Assembly (NCBI GenBank): GCA_963819755.1
Contig: CAWFXB010000002.1
Coordinates: forward strand, 682,001 to 746,000
Origin: VRUE01 sp963819755
GTDB lineage: Bacteria; Actinomycetota; Thermoleophilia; Solirubrobacterales; 70-9
Reading direction: 5' to 3'
Length of the DNA stretch: 64,000 nucleotides
Part shown: positions 32,851-40,322 of the stretch, piece by piece
How the letters are laid out: the number at the start of each line of letters is the position of its first letter
How positions within the stretch are numbered: position 1 is the first letter of the stretch
The notes under the pieces: model-generated
What the model was told of the DNA's origin: nothing
Database searches by the model: none
The model's input: the letters and a program-made list of their open reading frames with translations, nothing else
Position numbers and translations under genes: made by a program

Positions 32851-33032
32851 TCGAACCCTCCTTCTAGATGCCTCTGGACAGTGCCCTTCGCGCCGACTCC
32901 CTCGACCAGCGCAGCCCGCTGCCACGGGCTGACAGCCTCTTCAGCAGCCTCCGCCGGAGCCGTCTCGGCCTGAAACCGCTCGATCGCGGCGGCGATCGCG
33001 GCCGCCTCGTCCGCACTCGGGCTCCGGTCCAT
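32838..33032 (-). CDS. Small protein resembling an acyl-CoA carboxylase epsilon subunit
   Basis: A 64-residue protein. The pattern SADEAAAIAAAIERFQAE, then an Ala/Glu-rich stretch, then SPWQRAALVEG is like the short epsilon subunits of actinobacterial acyl-CoA carboxylases (a PTxEElAAl helix, linker, W-x-R). Epsilon subunits bridge alpha and beta subunits. No carboxyltransferase gene lies next to it; the alpha subunit is 7 kb away. Its end overlaps the dodecin start by 13 bases. Assignment is tentative. Confidence 0.6.
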   Translation of the reverse strand: MDRSPSADEAAAIAAAIERFQAETAPAEAAEEAVSPWQRAALVEGVGAKGTVQRHLEGGFEWLS

Positions 33033-33091
33033 GCCTAGAGACTATTGAGCTGGGTGAAGATGGTGCCCGCAAGGGCGCGGGCCGGAAGGCC

Positions 33092-33487
33092 CTACCCCCA
33101 GGGTGCCGCGATCTGCAACTTCCACTCGGCTTCGATCCGGTGCGCGACCAGGATCGGGTTCGTGACCTGCTCGAAGCGCGCCCGGCCCACGCCATTGGAG
33201 CGAATCGTCCAACGACCGCGGAAGAGGGCAGAGTCGGCAGCGATCAGCACGCTGGAGACCTGGTGCACGATCTCAGTGCGAACGAGGATCAGCTGAGCGA
33301 GGACGGGACGGATGCTGTTGCGGCCGCGAACCGCGGTGGCGTCCGGCGTGACCAGGCAGGCGTCCCTGGCAAAGCAGGCCGTGGCGGCGTCCAGATCCCC
33401 CATGCCAAGAGCGACGGTGAAGCCGCGAAAGCAGTGCTCCGCGGCTGCCCGGGGCGCCGCCGCATCTGAGGAGATCGCTCCCTCCAT
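33092..33487 (-). CDS. SnoaL/NTF2-like protein
   Basis: A 131-residue alpha+beta barrel candidate. AEHCFRGFTVALGMGDLDAA, CFARDACLVTPDATAVRGRN and RPVLAQLILVRTEIVH follow the usual NTF2/SnoaL layout, with a later WTIRSNGVGRARFEQ strand. Members include polyketide cyclases, ketosteroid isomerases and many unknowns; no catalytic set can be identified. It is downstream of the secreted protein at 33497-34255 and could be the last gene of the kinase-regulator operon. Confidence 0.8.
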   Translation of the reverse strand: MEGAISSDAAAPRAAAEHCFRGFTVALGMGDLDAATACFARDACLVTPDATAVRGRNSIRPVLAQLILVRTEIVHQVSSVLIAADSALFRGRWTIRSNGVGRARFEQVTNPILVAHRIEAEWKLQIAAPWG

Positions 33488-33496
33488 CCAGGTCCT

Positions 33497-34255
33497 CTAC
33501 TTCCGCACCTTGCAGGGCTTGAGGAAGGTGCCGGCGAGAAAGGTCCCGTCATTGAAGGTGACTTCGGCACGGGCCTGCAGGTGTCCGGTTTCGCAGCGAG
33601 CGTTGACATAGCTGTGGTCCACGCCTTTGTAGGTCCATTTGCGGCCGATCTTCAGCGAGCCTGAGATCGGGTGGCCGGCCCCCCCGGCGATGCGGGGAAT
33701 CCTTGCTTTGGTGCGGTAGCCGTAGACCCCCTTGTGGATTTTTTCGATCACGATCGGGATCACAAAGGTGGTCGGCACCGGAACGGTGGTGTAGGCGTGG
33801 GCGAGAACCGTGTCGTCGCCGCCCTTCTTGGGACCGTTGAAGATGGTGATCGGCGAGGAGATCGGAATCGGTGGCTGTTCGGGGAATTTGACGACCGCCC
33901 GGCCGAAGCCCTCCCCGACGATGGCCTCCGGACAGTTGTGCCGGGCGGTGGCCACGGTCGTCTCCTCGAGCTGACCCGGTTTGCAGACCGGGAGGCCGGT
34001 CGTCTGCACCGAGCCATGACGGTCGAACTCGATCGTCAGCGTTTCCATGATCGGCGGAAGCTCGCCGGAAACGGTCGAAAGCCTGCCGCCGCCATGAAGC
34101 GTGATCGGCGCATCGCGATGCTTTGGCAGCGCCATCGGCGAGAAGCCCCCATCCGCGTTGAGGATGAGGTCGCCGACCCGAATCTTCAACCCGCTCGCGG
34201 TTCCCGCGACGACAAGCAAGCCCAGCACCGCGGCTATGAAGATCTTCGTCTTCAT
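33497..34255 (-). CDS. Secreted protein of unknown function
   Basis: A 252-residue protein with a signal peptide (MKTKIFIAAVLGLLVVAGTA). The mature part is beta-rich with four cysteines (C in LPVCKPG, HNCPEA, ARCETG, KPCKVRK) that could form two disulphides. I recognise no domain, although similar basic beta-rich exported proteins seem common in this group of organisms. The start overlaps the tetR stop (ATGA), so it is co-translated with the regulator. Confidence 0.75.
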   Translation of the reverse strand: MKTKIFIAAVLGLLVVAGTASGLKIRVGDLILNADGGFSPMALPKHRDAPITLHGGGRLSTVSGELPPIMETLTIEFDRHGSVQTTGLPVCKPGQLEETTVATARHNCPEAIVGEGFGRAVVKFPEQPPIPISSPITIFNGPKKGGDDTVLAHAYTTVPVPTTFVIPIVIEKIHKGVYGYRTKARIPRIAGGAGHPISGSLKIGRKWTYKGVDHSYVNARCETGHLQARAEVTFNDGTFLAGTFLKPCKVRK

Positions 34256-34899
34256 CGGCTCCGGCGGCGGGCGCCGCGCAGGATCGTCCGCAGGGCGTCG
34301 ACGAAGCTCGCGGCGTCGTTGATGCCCGTGCCCTCTCGCTTGAGGCTCATGCCCATCATCAGGGCGACGACCGCGGGAGCGTGGCGCTCAGGATCGTCTA
34401 TACGGAGCGCGGCGAGCGCCGCAACGGCGACACCCTCGTAAGCGGCGAAGCAGCGGCCGGAGACCTCGCGCAGGGCTGGATCGCGAGCGGCCTGGAGATG
34501 CAGCTCGAGCTCCGCCACCTGTTGCGGGCGGCCGGCGCTCTGGGCGACGAGTCGCTGCACCTCGGCCGCCACCTCATCGGGCGCCGGGTGGCGGGCACGA
34601 AGCTCGGCGGCGATCGTCTCCAGGCGGGTCACCTCCTCTTCGACGTAGAGGCTGAGGCTCTCGCGCAGGAGCTCCGTCTGGCTGGTGAAGTGGTAGGTGA
34701 GCGAGCCGAGCGAGACGCCGGCCTCGGCGGCGATGCGCCGGTTGCTCAAAGCGGCGATCCCCTCCCGCCCGACCAAGGTGAAGGTGGCACGCAGGATCTG
34801 CTGGCGCGCGCCGCCTGCAGGAGGTGCCTCGGTATCTACTCGAGCGGGCGGAATACCCGCCAGTTTATCACCTGTTCGTTCGAACGAACAAAGAGTCAA
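34252..34899 (-). CDS. TetR-family transcriptional regulator
   Basis: A 215-residue protein. The N-terminal HTH runs from QQILRATFTLVGREGIAALS through IAAEAGVSLGSLTYHFTSQ to TELLRESL, and a helical ligand domain follows. It lies directly after the response-regulator gene. The only plausible start upstream of the HTH is TTG 34899, which overlaps that gene's stop (TTGA). A perfect palindrome within the first codons (34873-34890) may be its own operator. Being in an operon with a two-component system and a secreted protein is unusual. Confidence 0.85.
   Translation of the reverse strand: MTLCSFERTGDKLAGIPPARVDTEAPPAGGARQQILRATFTLVGREGIAALSNRRIAAEAGVSLGSLTYHFTSQTELLRESLSLYVEEEVTRLETIAAELRARHPAPDEVAAEVQRLVAQSAGRPQQVAELELHLQAARDPALREVSGRCFAAYEGVAVAALAALRIDDPERHAPAVVALMMGMSLKREGTGINDAASFVDALRTILRGARRRSR
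34873..34890. promoter_or_regulatory. Perfect 18-base palindrome at the tetR 5' end
   Basis: TGTTCGTTCGAACGAACA is fully self-complementary and lies 10-27 bases inside the proposed tetR frame. Size and symmetry match TetR operators. If it is one, tetR and the secreted-protein gene would have an internal, autorepressed promoter in addition to transcription from the kinase. Confidence 0.6.
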
Positions 34900-35600
34900 C
34901 CACCGCCGGCGTCGAACTTGTAGCCGACGCCGCGCACGGTGAGGACCAGCTCGGGGTTCTGGGGGTCGCGCTCGACCTTCTGGCGCAGGTTGGAGATGTG
35001 GACGTCGCAGGCGCGCTCGTCGCCGTCGAACTCGGTCTGCCAGAGCTCCTCCATGATCTGGCGCCGGGGAAAGACCTCGCCGGCGCGGCCGACGAGGAGG
35101 CGCAGCAGCTGGAACTCGGAGCGGGTCAGGTTGACCGGCACGTCGCGCACGGTGGCGACATGGCGGACGAGGTCGATCGCGACCGGGCCGGCCTCGACCT
35201 TGACGGCGTGGGAGAGCGGCGCGCGGTCGAGCTCGCGGCGGCGCAGCTGGGCACGCACCCGGCCGAGCAGCTCGCGCACCGAGAAAGGCTTGGTGACGTA
35301 GTCGTCGGCGCCGACCTCGAGCCCGACCACCTTGTCGACCTCGGCGTCCTTGGCGGTGAGCAGGATGATCGGCACGGCGCTGCGCGAGCGCACGTCGCGG
35401 CAGATGTCAAGCCCACTCGGGCCCGGCATCATGATGTCGAGGATCAGCAGGTCGTAGGGGATGCCGTCGTTGACCCGCTCCGCCGCCTCGTCGCCGTCGG
35501 CAACCGGGGTCACCTCGAAGCCCTCCTGGGCGAGCGCGTAGCCGACCGAGTCGCGCACCGACGGCTCGTCGTCGGCGATCAGAATCCGTCCGCTGCTCAT
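34896..35600 (-). CDS. OmpR/PhoB-family response regulator
   Basis: A 234-residue protein. The receiver domain has ILIADDEPSVRDS, the phospho-acceptor D55 in LLILDIMMPGPSG, LLTAKDAEVDKV and the Lys in DDYVTKPFS. The C-terminal winged helix has LTRSEFQLLRLLV, VFPRRQIMEELW and VHISNLRQKVERDP, ending VRGVGYKF. It starts at ATG 35600, overlapping the kinase stop (ATGA), and is cognate to that kinase by position. Confidence 0.95.
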   Translation of the reverse strand: MSSGRILIADDEPSVRDSVGYALAQEGFEVTPVADGDEAAERVNDGIPYDLLILDIMMPGPSGLDICRDVRSRSAVPIILLTAKDAEVDKVVGLEVGADDYVTKPFSVRELLGRVRAQLRRRELDRAPLSHAVKVEAGPVAIDLVRHVATVRDVPVNLTRSEFQLLRLLVGRAGEVFPRRQIMEELWQTEFDGDERACDVHISNLRQKVERDPQNPELVLTVRGVGYKFDAGGG

Positions 35601-36898
35601 GCGACGGGCGTTGGGCTGGGTTGGGCGACGGGGAGGCGGACCCAGAAAGTGCTGCCCTCGCCCTCGACGGAGTGGGCGCCGATCTCGCCGCCCATGACGC
35701 TGACCATGCGACGGGCGATCGCCAAGCCGAGGCCAAAGCCCTCCTGCTTGCGCGACTCGTCGCGTCGGTAGAAGCGCTCGAACACGCGCTCGATCTCCAC
35801 CTCGGGAATGCCTGGGCCCGTATCGATCACCTCCAGAACCACCTCTCTCTCGCCGTCGCGGCGGCCGCGAACGGTAACGCGCCCTGGCAGTGGCGTGTGC
35901 TTGAAGGCGTTGGTGAGCAGCCCGACCATCACCTGGCGGAGCAGAGTCGGGTCGCCCTTGGCGGCCAGGTCGGGCTCTACGTCGGTCGCGAGCTCGATGT
36001 GCGAAGGCGTCTCTACCGCGGCGACCGTGTCGGCGATCGCGGCCTCGACGTCGACCACCTCGGTCTCCCCGGCGCCGATCGACTCGACCCGCGCCAGGGT
36101 GAGCAGGGAGCGCGTTAGCCGGTTCATCCGCTCGGCGTCCTCGGCGAGGCGGCCGAGGAAGTGGTCGAGCGCCTGCGGGTCGTCCTTGGCGCCCTCCTGC
36201 AGCACCTCGATCGCGCTGGAGATGCCCGCCAGAGGGTTGCGCAGCTCGTGCGCGGCGTTGGAGATGAAGTCCGCTTCGGCAAGCTCGCGGCGCATCTCGT
36301 CGGTGCGGTCGCGGGCGACGACGAGGACGGCGCGCTCTTTGGGCAGCGCGCGGGCGGTCATCGCGTAGGCGCGGTCGCCGATCCGCAACGCCGGATGGGC
36401 GGCGAAGCCGACGTCCACGGCGCGGCTCAGCGGCGCGCGCATCGAGACGGGCGGCTGGCCTAGCGGCAGCAACAGCTTCGCCGCGGCGCTGTTGGAGAAG
36501 CGCACGTCGCCAGTCTCGTCGACCACGATCACGGCGTCGGTGAGGCCGTCGAAGATCGCTTTCAGCTTGTTGCGATCGGCGGTGAGCACGCCAAAGCTCT
36601 CTTTGAGCGAGGCGCGCATCGAGTCGAGGGCGCGGGCGAGATCGCCGATCTCGTCGCGCCAACCGACCTCGAGGTGGGTGTCGAAGGCCCCGGCGGCGAG
36701 TTCGCCGGCGGCGCTGGAGAGTCGCCTGACCCGGTGCGAGATGCCGACCGCGATCAGGAAGCCGGCGAGGACGCCGAGGGCAATCGCGCCGAGCACAGCC
36801 CGGGGACGGTCGCCGAAGAGGTAGACGACGCCGGCGGTCAGCAGCGTCACCGCGGCGAAGGCGCCGACCAGCCAGAGCCTGATCCCGATCCGTCTCAT
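35597..36898 (-). CDS. Membrane sensor histidine kinase
   Basis: A 433-residue kinase. Two membrane helices (about 7-28 and 33-53) are separated by only a few residues, so there is almost no extracellular sensor. HAMP (about 54-105), PAS (about 110-200), HisKA with H217 in SNAAHELRNPLAG, then N, G1 and G2 boxes (LTNAFKHTPLPG, VIDTGPGIPE, FGLGLAIARRMV) follow. This is the PhoR/WalK layout. ATG 36898 is used; GTG 36945 would add 16 residues. A PhoR-like layout does not prove phosphate sensing. Confidence 0.93.
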   Translation of the reverse strand: MRRIGIRLWLVGAFAAVTLLTAGVVYLFGDRPRAVLGAIALGVLAGFLIAVGISHRVRRLSSAAGELAAGAFDTHLEVGWRDEIGDLARALDSMRASLKESFGVLTADRNKLKAIFDGLTDAVIVVDETGDVRFSNSAAAKLLLPLGQPPVSMRAPLSRAVDVGFAAHPALRIGDRAYAMTARALPKERAVLVVARDRTDEMRRELAEADFISNAAHELRNPLAGISSAIEVLQEGAKDDPQALDHFLGRLAEDAERMNRLTRSLLTLARVESIGAGETEVVDVEAAIADTVAAVETPSHIELATDVEPDLAAKGDPTLLRQVMVGLLTNAFKHTPLPGRVTVRGRRDGEREVVLEVIDTGPGIPEVEIERVFERFYRRDESRKQEGFGLGLAIARRMVSVMGGEIGAHSVEGEGSTFWVRLPVAQPSPTPVA

Positions 36899-36979
36899 CT
36901 TGGTGCGAAACCTGTCGCTGTCCTTTCCATGAAGGTTTACTAACACAATGACGGCGGCCCCGCGTGGGAGAATCGCCGC

Positions 36980-37726
36980 ATGAGGACGCTGGTCTTCATC
37001 CCCGCCTGGAACGAGGCCGGCTCGGTCGCGGCCGTGATCGCCGACGTTCGCGAGCGCCTGCCGGGCGCCGACGTGCTCGTCGTCGACGACGGCTCCACCG
37101 ACGAGACCGCCGCGCGGGCGGCCGAGGCGGGCGCGATCGTCGCCTCCCTCCCCTTCAACCAGGGACTTGGGGCGGCACTGCAGACCGGCTACCTCTACGC
37201 GCTGCGCGAGGGCTACGACTTCTGCGCCCACCTCGACGCCGACGGGCAGCACCCGCCGGCTGAGGTCGCCCGGCTATTGGAGGAGGTCCGTGCCGACCAT
37301 GCCGACCTGGTGATCGGGTCGCGCTACCGCGCACCGGCTGCGGCCGGCGAGAGCGGAGACGTGGCCGGCGGGGACGACTACAAGCCGACGATCTCGCGGC
37401 GGATCGGCACCAGCGTCTTCCGCTTCTTCCTCACCCTGGCCACCCGGCAGCGCTTCACCGATACGACGAGTGGCATGCGCGCCGCGAACCGGCGGGTGAT
37501 GGAGCTGTTCAGCGAGAACTACTCGCCCGACTTCGCCGAGATCGAGTCGTTGCAGTTGGCGGTGCGCCAGGGGCTGCGAGTCGAGGAGGTGCCGGTGCGG
37601 ATGCTGGAGCGGGTCGGAGGTTCCTCGTTCCTGACGCCGGTACGCTCGGCCTTCTTCATCTTCAAGGGGATGATCGTGCTGCTGGTCGGCCAGTTCAGGC
37701 CGCGCAAGGTGGGGACGGAGCGATGA
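36980..37726 (+). CDS. Family 2 glycosyltransferase (polyprenyl-phosphate sugar transferase type)
   Basis: A 248-residue GT-A enzyme. TLVFIPAWNEAGSVAAVIAD, VLVVDDGSTDETAA, NQGLGAALQTGYLYAL and HLDADGQHPPAE (the DxD metal site) are those of the DPM1/GtrB group transferring a sugar from a nucleotide to polyprenyl phosphate. TDTTSGMRAANRR and EVPVRMLERVGGSSF are also typical. The C-terminal hydrophobic end (AFFIFKGMIVLLVG) may associate with membrane. Its stop overlaps the DUF2304 start, a frequent partner. Confidence 0.9.
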   Translation: MRTLVFIPAWNEAGSVAAVIADVRERLPGADVLVVDDGSTDETAARAAEAGAIVASLPFNQGLGAALQTGYLYALREGYDFCAHLDADGQHPPAEVARLLEEVRADHADLVIGSRYRAPAAAGESGDVAGGDDYKPTISRRIGTSVFRFFLTLATRQRFTDTTSGMRAANRRVMELFSENYSPDFAEIESLQLAVRQGLRVEEVPVRMLERVGGSSFLTPVRSAFFIFKGMIVLLVGQFRPRKVGTER

Positions 37727-38169
37727 GCGCGACACTGCTGATCGCGGCCCAGGACCCGAAGGTCCACCTGACCTCGCAGACGCGAATCCTCGCCGCAGTG
37801 ATCGCAGTGGGCTTCATGCTGATGATCCTCGAGCTGATCCGCCGCGACCGCCTGCAGGAGCGCTTCAGCGTCGTCTGGTTCATCGCCGGCCTAGGGATGC
37901 TCGCCGGTGCCATCTTCCCGGGGCTGCTGGGCTTCGTCGCCGACGCGATGGGCGTCCGCGACACCAACGTCGCCCTCTTCTCGATCATCCTCCTGCTGCT
38001 GCTCGGCCTGGCGCTCAACTTCAGCGTGATCATGTCCCGCCAGGCCGCCCAGATAACCAGGCTGGCGCAAGAGCGAGCGCTGGAGCAGGCACGCGAGCAG
38101 GCAGTGAGAGAACGCAACGGTGACGCACCACCGGACCGGCGGCCCGCCGACAAGCGAATGGATGCCTGA
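37723..38169 (+). CDS. DUF2304 membrane protein
   Basis: A 148-residue protein with three membrane helices (about 21-40, 50-72 and 82-104) and a charged C-terminal helix rich in Glu, Arg and Gln. The blocks ILELIRRDRLQERFSVVWFI and NVALFSIILLLLLGLAL are those of DUF2304, a family found next to polyprenyl-phosphate glycosyltransferases. It probably supports that GT2 at the membrane. The start ATG overlaps the GT2 stop. Confidence 0.88.
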   Translation: MSATLLIAAQDPKVHLTSQTRILAAVIAVGFMLMILELIRRDRLQERFSVVWFIAGLGMLAGAIFPGLLGFVADAMGVRDTNVALFSIILLLLLGLALNFSVIMSRQAAQITRLAQERALEQAREQAVRERNGDAPPDRRPADKRMDA

Positions 38170-38175
38170 GCCTCC

Positions 38176-38382
38176 TTACGGGCGTTCTCGGGTTGGGATT
38201 TCGTCCTGGTGTCTGACGCAGTAGTGGGCGAGGTAGCTTCCTCCGACAACCAGGTAGAGAAGCTCCAGAGTCCCTCGAAGCTCGGACGAAACATCAAGGA
38301 GATGGGGGACTGCCGCTAGCGGAATCACCCCGCAGAGGAAGCACAAAACCCTGATCGGCAGACCGCGGATCATCGACATCAT
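38176..38382 (-). CDS. Small membrane protein of unknown function
   Basis: A 68-residue protein with two hydrophobic segments (about 9-28 and 39-55) and a charged end. Its start overlaps the stop of the next small gene upstream (ATGA), which argues that both are real. No family recognised. GC content is lower than in the surrounding genes. Confidence 0.5.
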   Translation of the reverse strand: MMSMIRGLPIRVLCFLCGVIPLAAVPHLLDVSSELRGTLELLYLVVGGSYLAHYCVRHQDEIPTRERP

Positions 38383-38609
38383 CTCCAGACTTGTTCTACT
38401 AAGACAGAAAGTATCGTAGCTAAAACGCCTACCCCGAAGCTAAACGCTGTCATCCACTCGACCCGATCCGATGGCAGCTCTATCAGGATGGCCCAACTAC
38501 GAAAGGCACCGGCAAGAACTCCGGTCACAACCAAGAGAGACCCGCCGAGGTCGGAGACAATGTCCAGTACAAACGCCAGCGGGAACACATGCGAGGCGAG
38601 AAGACTCAT
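38379..38609 (-). CDS. Small membrane protein of unknown function
   Basis: A 76-residue protein with two or three hydrophobic segments (about 4-20, 22-42 and 53-72). It is coupled to the following gene by a four-base overlap. No family recognised. The pair sits between DUF2304 and holB in a locally lower-GC stretch, and might be recently acquired. Confidence 0.5.
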   Translation of the reverse strand: MSLLASHVFPLAFVLDIVSDLGGSLLVVTGVLAGAFRSWAILIELPSDRVEWMTAFSFGVGVLATILSVLVEQVWR

Positions 38610-38676
38610 GTCCCCGCGACCGTAGGTGGCTATGGCGCACGTGTGGCGCGCTGAAAGTCACGTCTCTGAAAATTCT

Positions 38677-39705
38677 CTAATCCAACTCTCGCGCGAGCCT
38701 GAACGAGAGTGCCTCGAGAGCCAACTCCTCGGATACGTTCAGATCGAGGCGGCGGCGGGTGTCCTGGACCAGCTCGGCGGCGCGGCGGGCGCTGTTGGGG
38801 TCGAGGCCCGCGGCTTGCGACTGGAGCTCGGCCAGGCGATCGCGGTTGTAGACGACGCCGGCAGCCCCCGAGGCGGCGGCCGCCAGATCGCGGAACCAGG
38901 CGGCGACGAGGTTCAGACCGAGGTCGAGCAGCTCGGTGCGTCGGCGGCGGCCGGCGCGTTTGGAGGCGTCGGCTATGTCGCGGGCCGAGCGTTTCATCCC
39001 CGCCTCTTTTTCTCCCTCCAGCGCTTCGCGCACGGCCGATTCCGCTTCCTCTCCGGCTCGCTCGGCGCTTTTGAGCATCGCGCCCCAGTCCATCGCGACC
39101 GCCTGCTCGCGGAGCTTGCGCCCCTGCTCGCCGAAGAGCAGGCGGGCAAGCTCGAGGTCGCCGGCGGAGAGGCGCGCGGCGGCGGCGATCTCCTCCGCAT
39201 CCGCGCCGGCCGCGGCGTCCTCGCGCAGCACCGCTTCCAGCGCCTCGGGAGGCAGGGGGGCGAAGTCGACCGGCTGGCAGCGCGAGGCGATCGTCTCCAG
39301 CAACGCCGCCGGCTCGGCGGTGAGCAGGATCAGGTGGACGAACTCGGGCGGCTCCTCGAGGGTCTTCAGCATCGCGTTCTGGCTCTCGTCACGCATCGCC
39401 TCAGCCGCCTCGATCACGAAGACCCGCTTACCGCCTTCGTAAGGCCGGTAGGCGGAAGCACGAATCACCTGCTCCCGCACCTCCTCAACCATGTGCTGCG
39501 CCCCCTTGGGAGCGAGCCAGACGAGGTCCGGATGAGGCGACGGATCAAGCAAAGCCCGACGGCGCGCATCCTCACCATCCTCAGCAGCTCCAGCAAGAAT
39601 CTCCGCGGCAAAGGCCCTGGCCAGCTCTCGCTTCCCAGCGCCCCTGGGTCCTCGGAAAAGGTAAGCATGCGACGGCCCCGACTTCAGCGCCGCGGACAAC
39701 GCCAT
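38677..39705 (-). CDS. holB: DNA polymerase III delta' subunit
   Basis: A 342-residue clamp-loader AAA+ protein. SHAYLFRGPRGAGKRELARA is the Walker A region, VFVIEAAEAMRDESQNAML the Walker B/sensor I equivalent, then TLEEPPEF and SRCQPVDFAPLP. The conserved lead-in (xxQxxAxxAL) just precedes the ATG at 39705, so an upstream alternative start is possible. Third gene of topA-tmk-holB, a common arrangement for tmk and holB. Confidence 0.9.
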   Translation of the reverse strand: MALSAALKSGPSHAYLFRGPRGAGKRELARAFAAEILAGAAEDGEDARRRALLDPSPHPDLVWLAPKGAQHMVEEVREQVIRASAYRPYEGGKRVFVIEAAEAMRDESQNAMLKTLEEPPEFVHLILLTAEPAALLETIASRCQPVDFAPLPPEALEAVLREDAAAGADAEEIAAAARLSAGDLELARLLFGEQGRKLREQAVAMDWGAMLKSAERAGEEAESAVREALEGEKEAGMKRSARDIADASKRAGRRRRTELLDLGLNLVAAWFRDLAAAASGAAGVVYNRDRLAELQSQAAGLDPNSARRAAELVQDTRRRLDLNVSEELALEALSFRLARELD

Positions 39706-39731
39706 TTCGGCCCGCGGCTGACGGGCGGCCC

Positions 39732-40322
39732 CTAGCGGCGAGATTCGACCGCCTCCATCACCCGCGCATGAACCTCCTCGACGCTCCCTTCGGCATCGAC
39801 CACGACAACCCGGTCCGAGGCGATCTGAGCGATCTCGTCGTAGGCCTCGGCAACCGCCCGCTGCAACTCCAGCCCCTCGGCCTCGAACCGATCCTCGCCG
39901 CTGGCCCTGCCAAGCCCTATCTCGGGATCGACCCGCAGGTAAATCGTCAGGTCGGGCCAGAGGCCGTCGATCGTCGTGTCGACGAGCGAGAGCACGTAGC
40001 TGGTGCCAAGCCCGCGAGCACCGCCCTGGTAGGCGACGCTGGAATCGGCGAAGCGATCGGCGACGACGGTGCCGCCGCCCTCCAGGGCAGGGCGCACGAC
40101 GCGGCTGAGCAGGTCGGCCCGCGCCGCCGAGAAGAGCAGCAGCTCGGCGAAGGGGTCGAGCTCCAGCGCCGGGTCGGCGAGCATCTCGCGGATCCGCTCC
40201 GCGGCGTCGGTCCCGCCCGGCTCGCGGATCTCCACCGTGCCCGGCCCGAGCTCCGCGGCGAGCAGGCCGGCCTGCGTGCTCTTCCCCGAGCCGTCTACTC
40301 CCTCGAGGGAGATGAACGTCAT
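39732..40322 (-). CDS. tmk: Thymidylate kinase
   Basis: A 196-residue kinase converting dTMP to dTDP. FISLEGVDGSGKSTQAGLLA is the P-loop, EIREPGGTDAAERIR the DRX-type motif region, VVADRFADSSVAYQGGARGL the lid-proximal block, and TIYLRVDPEIGLGRASGEDRFE the lid. The start ATG overlaps the topA stop (ATGA). Confidence 0.95.
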   Translation of the reverse strand: MTFISLEGVDGSGKSTQAGLLAAELGPGTVEIREPGGTDAAERIREMLADPALELDPFAELLLFSAARADLLSRVVRPALEGGGTVVADRFADSSVAYQGGARGLGTSYVLSLVDTTIDGLWPDLTIYLRVDPEIGLGRASGEDRFEAEGLELQRAVAEAYDEIAQIASDRVVVVDAEGSVEEVHARVMEAVESRR

